Shown piece after piece: positions 40,053 to 49,458 of a stretch of 64,000 nucleotides of DNA. Position 1 is the stretch's first letter. Every line of letters starts with the position of its first letter. This DNA is from Vibrio pacinii DSM 19139. Its GTDB lineage: Bacteria > Pseudomonadota > Gammaproteobacteria > Enterobacterales > Vibrionaceae. The stretch is from positions 277,322-341,321 of the forward strand of contig NZ_JONH01000005.1 in NCBI RefSeq assembly GCF_000711795.1. The letters are read 5' to 3'. The position numbers were made by a program, and so were the translations under genes. The notes under the pieces are model-generated. The model was not told the DNA's origin and did no database searches. It worked only from the letters and a program-made list of their open reading frames with translations.

Positions 40053-41039
40053 ATGGGACCGTTATGGTTAGACGTCGCAGGTTGTGAACTGACTGCCGAA
40101 GACAAAGAGATTCTTGAGCACCCAACGGTTGGCGGGGTAATTTTGTTTGCGCGTAACTATCATGACAGTGAGCAGTTACTGGCGTTGAATCAATCGATTC
40201 GCAAAGCGGCGAAGCGGCCAATTTTGATTGGGGTCGACCAAGAAGGCGGCCGAGTTCAGCGTTTTAGACAAGGTTTCTCTCTCATTCCTGCTGCTCAGCA
40301 ATATGCACAATTCGACCATGGTGAACAGTTAGCCAAACAAGGCGGTTGGTTGATGGCGGCAGAGCTGATTGCTCATGACATTGACCTAAGCTTTGCGCCT
40401 GTGCTTGATAAAGGCTTTGATTGTAAAGCGATTGGCAGCCGTGCCTTTGGTGACGATATCGAGAGCATCATTCGCCATAGTAGCGCCTATATGCAAGGCA
40501 TGAAAGCGGTCGGAATGTCGACGACGGGTAAACACTTTCCGGGCCATGGCGGTGTTATTGCTGACTCCCATCTAGAAACGCCTTATGATCACCGTGATAC
40601 CGTTTTTGAACTCGATATGCAGGTATTCAAGCTGCAGATTGAAAGCGGCATTCTTGATGCGATGATGCCCGCTCATGTGGTCTATCCTCATTATGACGAT
40701 CAGCCTGCGAGTGGATCTCCATATTGGTTGCAACAAATACTGCGCGAACAATTGGGCTTTAAAGGGATTATTTTCTCTGATGATTTAACCATGGAAGGGG
40801 CGGCCATTATGGGTGGCCCTGCTGAACGTGCTCACCAGTCGCTGGTTGCCGGCTGCGATATGCTGTTGGTGTGCAATCAGCGTGATGCCCAAGTGGAGGT
40901 GCTGGATAATCTTCCCGTTATGCAAACGCCACAAGCTGAGACTTTGCTGAAAAAGCAGAGCTTTACATTGTCAGAGCTGCAACGCAGCGAGCAGTGGAAG
41001 CGGGCATCAGAGGCGATGAAACCGCTTATCCAAGCTTAA
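40053..41039 (+). CDS. nagZ: Beta-N-acetylhexosaminidase NagZ
   Basis: NagZ removes GlcNAc from GlcNAc-anhydroMurNAc peptides in the cytosol, feeding AnmK and MurQ. The 328-residue GH3 barrel has [26 protein letters not shown] (with the catalytic Asp-His of the mobile loop) and the nucleophile in [12 protein letters not shown]. Divergent from anmK, it completes a compact recycling cluster of three enzymes. Confidence 0.97.
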   Translation: MGPLWLDVAGCELTAEDKEILEHPTVGGVILFARNYHDSEQLLALNQSIRKAAKRPILIGVDQEGGRVQRFRQGFSLIPAAQQYAQFDHGEQLAKQGGWLMAAELIAHDIDLSFAPVLDKGFDCKAIGSRAFGDDIESIIRHSSAYMQGMKAVGMSTTGKHFPGHGGVIADSHLETPYDHRDTVFELDMQVFKLQIESGILDAMMPAHVVYPHYDDQPASGSPYWLQQILREQLGFKGIIFSDDLTMEGAAIMGGPAERAHQSLVAGCDMLLVCNQRDAQVEVLDNLPVMQTPQAETLLKKQSFTLSELQRSEQWKRASEAMKPLIQA

Positions 41040-41047
41040 CCAATAAC

Positions 41048-41072
41048 AAGAGCTGCAGATTGCGGCTCTTTT
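41048..41072. terminator. Bidirectional terminator between nagZ and btsR
   Basis: AAGAGCTGCA-gat-TGCGGCTCTTTT, an imperfect stem serving both convergent genes. Confidence 0.65.
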
Positions 41073-41083
41073 GCTCTCAACGG

Positions 41084-41803
41084 TTAATGAAAACCCAACA
41101 TCTCTTTAAGGGTTTTTAGATAGCGGCGGCTCACTGGCAGAGGATGGGAGCTGACGGTAATGATTTCAGCCAGACCATTGTCCAGTAACTTAATTTCTTT
41201 GATCGCTTTGATGTTGACTAAAAACTGGCGATGGCAGCGAACCAGTGGCGTTTTCTCTTCCAGTACTTTCAAGGTCAGTTGTGAGGTTGCTTTTTGCTCA
41301 TGGGTTTGCACGTGGACACCACTAATATCACTGTAGGCAAATTCAACATCTTGAGTAGGGATGATCACAATGCGATTCAAACCGATACATGGAACTTGAT
41401 CTAAGCTTTGGGGGGCAATCGCAGCGAAGTGCTGACGATTTGTCTGCTGAGATTTGAGTAATCGCTTAACCGTTTTTTCGAGGCGGCAGGTATCAACGGG
41501 TTTGAGTAGGTAATCAAAGGCATTGTCTTCAAACGCTTGTACCGCGAACTCATCATAAGCGGTGACAAAGACCACTTTTGGCATGGTCTCTGGATCAAGC
41601 ATCGCCAGTAGCTCTATCCCAGTAATTTGTGGCATTTGAATATCGAGAAAAACCACGTCAGGTCTAAGCAGATTGATTTTCTTTAATCCTTCAACGGCAT
41701 TACTCGCTTGATCAAGCACCTCGATATGACCGGTCTCTTCCAATAGCTCGGTGAGTTCCTCTCGAGCAAACAGTTCGTCATCGATGACTAACGCGGAAAG
41801 CAT
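41084..41803 (-). CDS. btsR: LytTR response regulator BtsR
   Basis: BtsR (YehT) is the DNA-binding partner of BtsS in pyruvate sensing. The 239-residue protein has a receiver domain with phospho-Asp near residue 54 (VVFLDIQMPQITG) and a conserved switch region VFVTAYDE. The C-terminal LytTR domain (about residues 140-237) contains the RCHRQFLVNIKAI and SRRYLKTLKEMLGFH segments. AAGG seven bases before ATG supports the start. It lies 12 bases after btsS in an operon. Confidence 0.93.
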   Translation of the reverse strand: MLSALVIDDELFAREELTELLEETGHIEVLDQASNAVEGLKKINLLRPDVVFLDIQMPQITGIELLAMLDPETMPKVVFVTAYDEFAVQAFEDNAFDYLLKPVDTCRLEKTVKRLLKSQQTNRQHFAAIAPQSLDQVPCIGLNRIVIIPTQDVEFAYSDISGVHVQTHEQKATSQLTLKVLEEKTPLVRCHRQFLVNIKAIKEIKLLDNGLAEIITVSSHPLPVSRRYLKTLKEMLGFH

Positions 41804-41815
41804 ATTTTTACCTTA

Positions 41816-43489
41816 TTAACAGGGGGGACTGGGAATGAGGAAGCTCATTCGGGTGTAGTGATTGGGGGCTACGTCAATATTGAGCGCAGCATCGCGGCCA
41901 AATTTGTTGGTTAGGCGTTTATCGACGATTTGGATTCCCAATCCCACATGATCCGCTTGCGGCGCTTGATAACTGCCAGCATTGTCCTCGACCACGATCT
42001 GATAGCCATCTTCAACGGCTTGGCTATAAATGCGAACTTCTCCTCCCTCCAACAGCTGTGAGATACCATGTTTGATGGCATTCTCTACCAGTGGCTGCAG
42101 GGTAAAAGTCGGAATCCGACGTTCAAGCAGTGACTCATCGATATCGATGGTCACTTCAAGACGATCAGTAAAGCGTGCTTTTTCGATGGTCAGGTAAGCA
42201 TTAACGTGAGCCAGTTCCTCTTTGAGTGTAACCACATCGATGTTCTGCTTGAGGTTGCTGCGGAAAAAATGCGACAGATGCTGAATCAATTCGCGCGCTT
42301 TAAGTGGATCTCGGCGAATCACGGCGCTAATAGTATTGAGTGCATTAAAGAGAAAATGAGGGTTAACCTGCGCATGTAACAGTTTGATTTCGGCTTGCGA
42401 CAGTAACGTCTGTTTTTGTTGGTAGTCTCCAAACAGAATTTGGCTCGATAGTAACTGTGCGATCCCTTCCGCCATCGACATATTGATGGTTGAAAACAAC
42501 TTCCGCTTTGGCTCATACAGTTTAATGGTACCTATCACCTTATCGCCTGTGCGCAGTGGAATGATCAATGCGCTGCCGAGTTTACAGTCGCGGGAAAGGG
42601 AACATTGATAGGGCTTCTCTTTACCATCGAGATAGATGATGTCGTTTTGTTCTATCGCATCTAAGGTACTTTGTGAAGAAATTGGCGTATTTGGTTTGTG
42701 GTGATCATCGCCAATGCCGACAAAGGCTAATATCTTGGTGTCATCAGTAATGGAAACCGCGCCGACGTTGGTCTCTTCGTAAACAATTCGAGCGATTTTC
42801 TCTGCATTGTTACTGTTAAAGCCAGAAGCTAAAACACCGACGGAACGCTCAGCAATGTTGAGAGCACGGCGCGAGAAGGTGGCAGAGTACTCTTCGAAAA
42901 TGGTTTTTCGGTCATGAAGAATACTCATAAAGAGCGCCGCGCCAACGGAATTGGCGATGATCATTGGGGCGGCAATCGCAGAGACTAAGACATAGGCTTG
43001 ATCAAACGGCTTAGCGACCAGCAAGATGATCGCCATCTGAGCGATTTCAGCCACTAAGGTGATAGAAAACACCACGCTTGGGTTAAAAAGTTGCGAAGAC
43101 TTGCCCTTACGCACAAAGTAGATATGCAGCAGCCCACCGATTAAGCCTTCTGTGGTGGTGGAGATAGCACAGGCGAGATCGGTAAATCCGCCTAAACTGT
43201 AACGATGTAAACCGCCAGTTAGCCCGACAAAAAAACCAACAATCGGCCCGCCAAATAATCCCCCCATGACCGCGCCAATAGCACGGGTATTGGCAATCGC
43301 ATCGTTGATTTGTAGGCCAAAGTAGGTGCCCATAATACAAAACAGCGAAAACAGCACATAGACACTGACTTTGTGGCTAATGCGGCTAGAGATATTGAGC
43401 AAAGGCAGAAAGATCGGCGTCTTACTGAGCATATACGCCAGTACTAAATAGACACACATCTGTTGCAGTAATGAGAGGATCAGATCCAT
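41816..43489 (-). CDS. btsS: LytS-type sensor kinase BtsS (pyruvate sensor)
   Basis: BtsS (YehU) senses extracellular pyruvate in E. coli. The 557-residue protein starts MDLILSLLQQMCVYLVLAYM with a 5TM-5TMR LytS domain (six membrane helices, to about residue 185; motifs GTYFGLQINDAIANTRAIGA and GGLHRYSLGG). A GAF domain follows, with the BtsS-typical CSLSRDCKLGSALIIPL. The kinase core has the phospho-His in LLHAQVNPHFLFNALNTI and an ATPase domain. Similarity to E. coli BtsS is evident over the whole length. ATG 43489 is chosen since 69 bases of upstream reading frame have no counterpart. Confidence 0.94.
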   Translation of the reverse strand: MDLILSLLQQMCVYLVLAYMLSKTPIFLPLLNISSRISHKVSVYVLFSLFCIMGTYFGLQINDAIANTRAIGAVMGGLFGGPIVGFFVGLTGGLHRYSLGGFTDLACAISTTTEGLIGGLLHIYFVRKGKSSQLFNPSVVFSITLVAEIAQMAIILLVAKPFDQAYVLVSAIAAPMIIANSVGAALFMSILHDRKTIFEEYSATFSRRALNIAERSVGVLASGFNSNNAEKIARIVYEETNVGAVSITDDTKILAFVGIGDDHHKPNTPISSQSTLDAIEQNDIIYLDGKEKPYQCSLSRDCKLGSALIIPLRTGDKVIGTIKLYEPKRKLFSTINMSMAEGIAQLLSSQILFGDYQQKQTLLSQAEIKLLHAQVNPHFLFNALNTISAVIRRDPLKARELIQHLSHFFRSNLKQNIDVVTLKEELAHVNAYLTIEKARFTDRLEVTIDIDESLLERRIPTFTLQPLVENAIKHGISQLLEGGEVRIYSQAVEDGYQIVVEDNAGSYQAPQADHVGLGIQIVDKRLTNKFGRDAALNIDVAPNHYTRMSFLIPSPPC

Positions 43490-43590
43490 AACAATCTTAA
43501 TGGCGAACTTTAGGTCTATTTTAGTTAAGAAACGTTGTAGAAAACATACGTATCTCATGTTTCTGATAATAAACGTGTTAAATATCTTTG

Positions 43591-43660
43591 TGTAAACTAA
43601 TCATTACACCTGTGTTTTTTATAATTTACACCTTGAAATCTTTTTTTAGCCTGTTATTTT
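43591..43660 (+). promoter_or_regulatory. TyrR boxes and promoter of aroF-tyrA
   Basis: A strong TyrR box, TGTAAACTAATCATTACA (43591-43608), has a single mismatch to TGTAAA-N6-TTTACA. A weaker one, TGTTTTTTATAATTTACA, lies at 43613-43630, two helical turns on. It directly abuts a promoter with -35 TTGAAA (43633) and -10 TATTTT (43655, 16-base spacer). This is the layout of a tyrosine-repressed TyrR promoter. Confidence 0.75.
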
Positions 43661-43726
43661 ATAGTCATTAAGCCAGAGGTAAGATAATAAGTTCTGGGTG
43701 TACACAAATTTATACGGGTTATGATT

Positions 43727-44800
43727 ATGCAAAAAAGTGAGTTGAGCAACGTAAACATTAGTAATGAGCAGGTTCTGATTACGCCTGAAGAACTGAAAGC
43801 CAAGCTACCTCTGAGCGATAACGCACGCCATTTTATACAACAATCTCGTCAAACGATTGCCGATATTATTCATAAAAAGGATCACCGCTTGCTGGTGGTG
43901 TGTGGCCCATGCTCTATTCACGATATCGACGCTGCAAAAGAGTACGCCAAGCGACTAAAAGCGCTCTCAGAGCAACTGAGCGATCAACTGTACATTGTTA
44001 TGCGTGTTTACTTTGAAAAACCGCGCACCACGGTGGGTTGGAAAGGCCTAATCAATGACCCACACCTAGATGGCAGCTTTGATATTGAGCATGGTCTGCA
44101 TGTTGGTCGTGAGCTTTTAGTTGATCTGGCTGAAATGGAAATTCCACTAGCAACAGAAGCGCTTGATCCAATCAGCCCGCAATATTTAGCTGATACCTTT
44201 AGTTGGGCGGCCATCGGCGCACGTACCACAGAGTCTCAAACTCACCGTGAAATGGCTAGCGGCCTTTCGATGCCGATTGGCTTTAAAAACGGCACAGATG
44301 GCAATTTGGCCACTGCGATTAACGCGATGCAGGCTGCCTCTTCAAGCCACCGCTTTATGGGCATCAACCGCGAAGGGCAAGTGGCACTGTTAACCACTCA
44401 GGGAAATGCCAACAGTCATGTGATTTTACGTGGCGGTAAACAGACTAACTACGATTCAGTCTCTGTTACTGAATGCGAACAAGATATGGCTAAATTTGGG
44501 TTAGACGCCTCATTGATGATCGACTGTAGTCATGCGAACTCGCGCAAAGATTACCGTCGTCAACCGTTGGTCGCTGAAGATGTGATCCATCAAATTCGTG
44601 AAGGCAATAAGTCGATTATTGGTTTAATGATTGAGAGTCATATTAACGAAGGAAGCCAGTCATCTGATATAGCTCTCAACGAATTGCAATATGGTGTGTC
44701 TATCACCGATGCGTGTATCAATTGGGATACAACTGAGGCACTATTACGTCATGCTCATCAAGAGCTGGTCCCATTTTTACAAGACCGTTTACCAGGCTAA
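43727..44800 (+). CDS. aroF: 3-deoxy-7-phosphoheptulonate synthase, Tyr-sensitive type
   Basis: DAHP synthase joins PEP and erythrose-4-phosphate in the first step of aromatic synthesis. The protein begins MQKSELSNVNISNEQVLITP, like E. coli AroF (MQKDALNNVHITDEQVLMTP), including Asn8 known from Tyr-feedback mutants. It has LLVVCGPCSIHD, RVYFEKPRTTVGWKGLINDP and DCSHANSRKDYRRQ with metal ligands. ATG 43727 is preferred over ATG 43721 for this alignment. It is followed by tyrA after 22 bases, forming the aroF-tyrA operon, with TyrR boxes upstream. Confidence 0.95.
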   Translation: MQKSELSNVNISNEQVLITPEELKAKLPLSDNARHFIQQSRQTIADIIHKKDHRLLVVCGPCSIHDIDAAKEYAKRLKALSEQLSDQLYIVMRVYFEKPRTTVGWKGLINDPHLDGSFDIEHGLHVGRELLVDLAEMEIPLATEALDPISPQYLADTFSWAAIGARTTESQTHREMASGLSMPIGFKNGTDGNLATAINAMQAASSSHRFMGINREGQVALLTTQGNANSHVILRGGKQTNYDSVSVTECEQDMAKFGLDASLMIDCSHANSRKDYRRQPLVAEDVIHQIREGNKSIIGLMIESHINEGSQSSDIALNELQYGVSITDACINWDTTEALLRHAHQELVPFLQDRLPG

Positions 44801-44822
44801 GTAAAGAGTACAAGGAATATCA

Positions 44823-45950
44823 ATGGCCGTAGAATTAAACCATTTGCGTGATCAGATTGACGCAGTAGACAAACAGATGTTGAGTTTGTTAGCCCAAAGA
44901 TTGGCATTAGTTGAACAAGTTGGTGAGGTGAAAAGTGAGCATGGTTTGCCAATTTACGCCCCCGATCGCGAAGCCGCAATGCTTGCTTCTCGTCGCCATG
45001 AGGCGGAAAAAATTGGCGTGCCTCCGCAACTGATTGAAGACATTCTGCGTCGAACTATGCGTGAGTCTTACGCGAGTGAAAAAGATTCCGGCTTTAAGTG
45101 CCTTAATCCCGAATTGCGTTCGGTGGTTATCGTCGGGGGTAATGGTCAGCTAGGTGGCTTGTTTGGTCGCATGTTCACCCTGTCAGGATACGAGGTTAAT
45201 ATCCTTGGTAGCCAAGATTGGCATCGCGCAGACCAATTACTGGCCAATGCCGGTATGGTGGTAGTGACGGTACCGATTCATTTGACGGAAGCGGTGATCG
45301 CAAAGCTTGGCAATTTGCCACCAGATTGTATTTTGTGTGATCTCACGTCAGTAAAGTCTAAACCGCTGGCGACGATGATGAACATTCACTCGGGGCCGGT
45401 TGTTGGCTTACACCCGATGTTTGGCCCAGATGTGCCAAGTCTGGCTAAACAGGTGATTGTTTACTGCGATGGGCGCGGAGAAGAGCAATACCAATGGCTA
45501 TTGAAGCAGTTTTCGATTTGGGGCGCGAGTTTATGTCAGATCGATGCGGCTGAACATGATCATGGTATGACCTTGATTCAGGCGTTACGTCACTTCACTT
45601 CTTTCGCGTACGGTCTTCATTTGAGCCGTGAAAATCCTAACATTGATAAGCTGTTACAACTGAGCTCGCCAATTTATCGCCTAGAGCTTGCGATGGTTGG
45701 GCGTTTGTTTGCACAAGACCCTAATTTATACGGTGATATCATCCTCTCGTCGCAAGAGAATATTGATATGATTAAGCGTTTTCATCGCTGTTTTGGTGAG
45801 GCGCTAGCAATACTCGATAGCAAAGATAAGCAAGCGTTTGTTGCCAGCTTTGACAAAGTGAGTGACTGGTTTGGCGATTATTCGCAGCAGTTCCTCGACG
45901 AAAGTCAGAAGCTACTTAAACAGGCCAATGATTCGATTCATCGTGGCTAG
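44823..45950 (+). CDS. tyrA: Bifunctional chorismate mutase / prephenate dehydrogenase
   Basis: TyrA rearranges chorismate to prephenate and oxidises it to 4-hydroxyphenylpyruvate on the Tyr branch. The 375-residue protein has an AroQ mutase domain (about residues 1-90, with [20 protein letters not shown]). Then comes an NAD-binding Rossmann domain with [18 protein letters not shown] near residue 101, and [11 protein letters not shown] with the active-site His. AAGGAA precedes the ATG. Confidence 0.97.
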   Translation: MAVELNHLRDQIDAVDKQMLSLLAQRLALVEQVGEVKSEHGLPIYAPDREAAMLASRRHEAEKIGVPPQLIEDILRRTMRESYASEKDSGFKCLNPELRSVVIVGGNGQLGGLFGRMFTLSGYEVNILGSQDWHRADQLLANAGMVVVTVPIHLTEAVIAKLGNLPPDCILCDLTSVKSKPLATMMNIHSGPVVGLHPMFGPDVPSLAKQVIVYCDGRGEEQYQWLLKQFSIWGASLCQIDAAEHDHGMTLIQALRHFTSFAYGLHLSRENPNIDKLLQLSSPIYRLELAMVGRLFAQDPNLYGDIILSSQENIDMIKRFHRCFGEALAILDSKDKQAFVASFDKVSDWFGDYSQQFLDESQKLLKQANDSIHRG

Positions 45951-45971
45951 GTGAGCCGGCTGTTGTGTTAT

Positions 45972-46001
45972 AAAAAGAGCGACCTCAGGTCGCTCTTTTT
46001 T
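45972..46001. terminator. Bidirectional terminator between tyrA and the M23 peptidase gene
   Basis: AAAAAGAGCGACC-tca-GGTCGCTCTTTTTT, with T runs on both strands. Confidence 0.93.
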
Positions 46002-46002
46002 G

Positions 46003-46980
46003 TTATTGCACCGTGATGTTATCGCTTTGCTGCGATTCACTTTCATTTTTTACCGTGTTGACGGAATGATCTTGGAATGGGTGATTGGTAAGGTTCACTT
46101 GTAACCTGACGGTCTCATCAATCAATTTTACCAAAGGTGCCCACTTGACCTTTTTTTCTTTCTCAAATAGGTAGTGGAAGTTTTCTGGTGTCCAATCCAT
46201 GGTGTATTGCGGATTGAGAGCTCGGCCTAAAAAACGGATTTCGTAATGAAGATGCGGCCCAGTCGAGTTACCTGAGTTACCACAAGTGGCGATCAAATCA
46301 CCTTTACTGACAAATTGACCACTGCGTACTTTAAACTTTGCTAAATGAGCGTAAGAGCTCATAAAACCAAATGAATGTCGCACGGTAAGGAAGTTGCCAA
46401 ACCCTTTTGAACTCGGGCGCACTGTCTCTACGACACCGTCCGCAGGGGCATAAATCTGTTCGCCACGCTTACAGGTCAAATCAATCCCCGTATGGGTATG
46501 ACGCTTACCAGTAATCGGGTTTGTTCTTCTGCCATAAGAAGAGGAGATACGCTGGTAATTGAGCGGAGTATCATTGGGTATCATACGAAACATGGTGGCG
46601 CGCACAGCAGAGTCGACGGCGGCAGCATCTAGGCGATCTTCAAGACTGTAATCTTCAGGCAAACTTTCGTCCGCAAGGCCCAGTACCGATTCAACATCAT
46701 ACACGCGCTTACCTAGCATGGTGATCTGGTTGCGTTTGTGCTCGAGTTCTTGTGACAGTGTATGAGCGGTATCAATTTGCTCGGCGTAGAGTTGCTCTAG
46801 TTGTTCTTTTTGCACTTCAAGTGCTTGAAGTTTATTTTGCCAATGATAACCAAAGTAGCCAACGCCAGACGTGATACTGACGCTGAACAAACTGAGGGCG
46901 ACAATGAGCGCTTTTCTCGATACGTGGAAGGTCTGTCTCCCTGATTTGTCAGGGATAGAAATAGTAATTTTGTTCGACAT
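46003..46980 (-). CDS. Membrane-anchored M23 family peptidoglycan metallopeptidase
   Basis: This 325-residue protein has one N-terminal membrane anchor (about residues 25-46), a coiled coil (about 48-95, KLQALEVQKEQLEQLYAEQ) and a C-terminal LytM/M23 domain (about 140-250). Both zinc-binding motifs are present: HTGIDLTC (HxxxD) and HLHYEI (HxH), so it should be an active endopeptidase like the Shy enzymes of V. cholerae. The tail of about 60 residues is poorly conserved. It lies ten bases behind the PilZ gene, so the two are probably cotranscribed. Confidence 0.9.
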   Translation of the reverse strand: MSNKITISIPDKSGRQTFHVSRKALIVALSLFSVSITSGVGYFGYHWQNKLQALEVQKEQLEQLYAEQIDTAHTLSQELEHKRNQITMLGKRVYDVESVLGLADESLPEDYSLEDRLDAAAVDSAVRATMFRMIPNDTPLNYQRISSSYGRRTNPITGKRHTHTGIDLTCKRGEQIYAPADGVVETVRPSSKGFGNFLTVRHSFGFMSSYAHLAKFKVRSGQFVSKGDLIATCGNSGNSTGPHLHYEIRFLGRALNPQYTMDWTPENFHYLFEKEKKVKWAPLVKLIDETVRLQVNLTNHPFQDHSVNTVKNESESQQSDNITVQ

Positions 46981-46990
46981 AGAATATTAG

Positions 46991-47362
46991 TTAGGTGTAC
47001 TCACCAAGGTCAGATAAGTGTTCGATGTCTCGGTGTAACAGATCATCATCACCGACATTCAATTCAACTAATCGCTTCAGGTGACCAATACTCTCAATAT
47101 CAATATGATCAATACTTAGACGTATCACATTGTTATGTAGACCAACAACATTGGCTACAAGTTGGAGGGTAATATCACTGTCTGGGAGCGAGAAGGTAAC
47201 ATTGACTTGTTTATCGGTGTCCAATAGGCCAAATTGCTCACTGGTTGCTAACACACCGTGCAGCGACAGGTCACAGATTAAGGCGTTGACCTCTGTTGAG
47301 TCTTGAGTCAGTACTGCTTTTGCTTGATAAACAATACGCGAAAAACGACGACGTTCGATCAT
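46991..47362 (-). CDS. PilZ domain c-di-GMP-binding protein
   Basis: This 123-residue single-domain PilZ protein carries both ligand motifs: the arginine box RRRFSR (R5-xxx-R9) and D31-L-S33-L-H-G36 (DxSxxG). Binding of c-di-GMP is therefore plausible. V. cholerae has a PilZ gene at this place among its Plz proteins, but I do not assign a letter. ATG 47362 has GAGAG before it; the 21-base longer reading begins with TTG. Output partner unknown; the next gene is an M23 peptidase. Confidence 0.88.
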   Translation of the reverse strand: MIERRRFSRIVYQAKAVLTQDSTEVNALICDLSLHGVLATSEQFGLLDTDKQVNVTFSLPDSDITLQLVANVVGLHNNVIRLSIDHIDIESIGHLKRLVELNVGDDDLLHRDIEHLSDLGEYT

Positions 47363-47481
47363 AACTTTCTCTCTTAATTCCAACTCATAAGAGTAACAAA
47401 ACCAAAGCGGCCACTATGCGCGGTTGTTCGCATTCTTCGCTTGCCACTAGCAAAACTTATTCGCAGTGTGAGCTCGATAAT

Positions 47482-47507
47482 AAAGGCCGCTAATGGTAGC
47501 GGCCTTT
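47482..47507. terminator. Terminator-like hairpin after ettA
   Basis: AAAGGCCGCTA-atgg-TAGCGGCCTTT, with a short T run on the minus strand. Confidence 0.75.
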
Positions 47508-47526
47508 GAACAAATTTCAAGCAATA

Positions 47527-49194
47527 TTACTTAGTGATACGCTTGTATTTGATGCGATGCGGCTCAGCAGCTTCAGGACCAAGGGTTTTCTTCAACCAAT
47601 CCATATACTCAGTATAGTTGCCTTCGTAGAAGTTGACTTGACCTTCATCGCGGTAATCGATGATGTGGGTCGCGATGCGATCGAGGAACCAACGGTCGTG
47701 CGAGATAACCATGGCACAGCCAGGAAACTCGAGTAGTGCTTCTTCAAGAGCACGTAACGTTTCGACGTCGAGATCGTTGGTTGGCTCATCGAGCAATAGA
47801 ACGTTGCCGCCAGCCTTTAGTAGCTTAGCAAGGTGGACACGGTTACGTTCACCACCAGATAGTTCACCGATGATCTTCTGTTGATCTGAACCCTTAAAGT
47901 TAAAGCGTGAACAGTAAGCGCGAGCAGGGATCTCAAAGTTGTTGATCTTGATAATATCCGCCCCTTCAGAAATCTCTTTGAAGACGGTTTTACTGTCATC
48001 CATAGAGTCGCGGAACTGATCAACTGAAGCCAGTTTAACCGTTTCACCCATCTCAATCGTGCCAGAGTCAGGTTGCTCGGCACCGCTTAGTATCTTAAAC
48101 AGGGTTGATTTACCCGCGCCGTTGGCACCGATGATACCGACGATCGCCCCTTTAGGCATGCTGAACGATAGGTTATCAATCAAAACACGACCATCGAATG
48201 ATTTGGTTAGATTGTTAACTTCAATAACCTTGTCACCAAGACGTTCACCAGGTGGGATGAACAGTTCATTGGTTTCATTACGTTTCTGGTGATCGCCACT
48301 TTGTAGCTCTTCAAAACGTGCCATACGCGCTTTCGATTTCGCCTGACGACCTTTCGGGTTTTGACGTACCCACTCAAGTTCTTTCTCGATGGTTTTCTGA
48401 CGAGCTTTCTCTTGTGACGATTCTTGTTGTAGACGCGCGTCTTTTTGCTCAAGCCAAGAAGTATAGTTTCCTTGCCATGGAATACCTTCACCACGGTCAA
48501 GTTCAAGAATCCAACCAGCAGCGTTGTCGAGGAAGTAACGGTCGTGAGTAATCGCAACCACTGTCCCCGCGTAGTCAACCAAGAAGCGTTCTAGCCAAGC
48601 GACTGATTCCGCATCCAAGTGGTTGGTTGGTTCGTCGAGAAGTAGCATGTCCGGCTGTTCAAGCAGAAGACGACAGATAGCCACACGGCGGCGTTCACCG
48701 CCTGATAAATGTTCAATCTTGGCATCCCACTCAGGCAGGCGAAGTGCGTCGGCGGCACGCTCTAGAGCGTTATCCAGATTGTGGCCATCTTTGGCTTGGA
48801 TCAGGGCTTCGAGTTCACCTTGCTCTTTGGCCAGTGCATCGAAATCTGCATCAGGTTCTGCGTATGCTGCGTATACTTCATCCAGACGTTTCATGGCGCC
48901 AGCCACATCCGATACCGCTTCTTCAACGATTTCACGAACGGTTTTTGACTCATCAAGCACTGGTTCCTGAGGCAGGTAACCAACCTTAAGGCCAGGCTGT
49001 GGACGTGCTTCACCATCGATGTCAGTATCAATACCTGCCATAATGCGTAGCAAGGTCGATTTACCTGAACCGTTGAGACCCAAAACGCCGATTTTAGCGC
49101 CAGGGAAGAAGCTTAGAGAGATGTCTTTAAGGATTTGTCGCTTTGGTGGCACAATTTTGCTCACTCGCGACATGGTATATACGTATTCAGCCAT
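47527..49194 (-). CDS. ettA: Energy-dependent translational throttle protein EttA (ABC-F)
   Basis: EttA is an ABC-F protein binding the ribosomal E site and restraining translation when ADP is high. The 555-residue protein has two ABC domains: GLNGSGKSTLLRIM and LSGGERRRVAICRLLLEQPDMLLLDEPTNHLD, then GANGAGKSTLFKI and LSGGERNRVHLAKLL. The arm insertion and the linker between them (about residues 240-320) fit EttA. No membrane domain. Confidence 0.97.
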   Translation of the reverse strand: MAEYVYTMSRVSKIVPPKRQILKDISLSFFPGAKIGVLGLNGSGKSTLLRIMAGIDTDIDGEARPQPGLKVGYLPQEPVLDESKTVREIVEEAVSDVAGAMKRLDEVYAAYAEPDADFDALAKEQGELEALIQAKDGHNLDNALERAADALRLPEWDAKIEHLSGGERRRVAICRLLLEQPDMLLLDEPTNHLDAESVAWLERFLVDYAGTVVAITHDRYFLDNAAGWILELDRGEGIPWQGNYTSWLEQKDARLQQESSQEKARQKTIEKELEWVRQNPKGRQAKSKARMARFEELQSGDHQKRNETNELFIPPGERLGDKVIEVNNLTKSFDGRVLIDNLSFSMPKGAIVGIIGANGAGKSTLFKILSGAEQPDSGTIEMGETVKLASVDQFRDSMDDSKTVFKEISEGADIIKINNFEIPARAYCSRFNFKGSDQQKIIGELSGGERNRVHLAKLLKAGGNVLLLDEPTNDLDVETLRALEEALLEFPGCAMVISHDRWFLDRIATHIIDYRDEGQVNFYEGNYTEYMDWLKKTLGPEAAEPHRIKYKRITK

Positions 49195-49458
49195 CGCCGA
49201 TCGTTCCTAAATTGTCAATTCACGTAGCAAGCTATTTTATACTAACTGAGCATAGTTTGTTACTAGAGAAACACACTCTGTCATTTGTCGTGTGTGTTAA
49301 TGATGAATAAATGAGCAAAGGTGCGGTGGTAGCTAGCGAGATGTCACAGTTATGTGAATTTATTATTATTTACATCTGTCTGCTTTACACGGCTGTTTAC
49401 AATGATCATTAATAGGGAAATCTAAATTAAAGATTGCTAATCTCAGGATGAGACTTAT

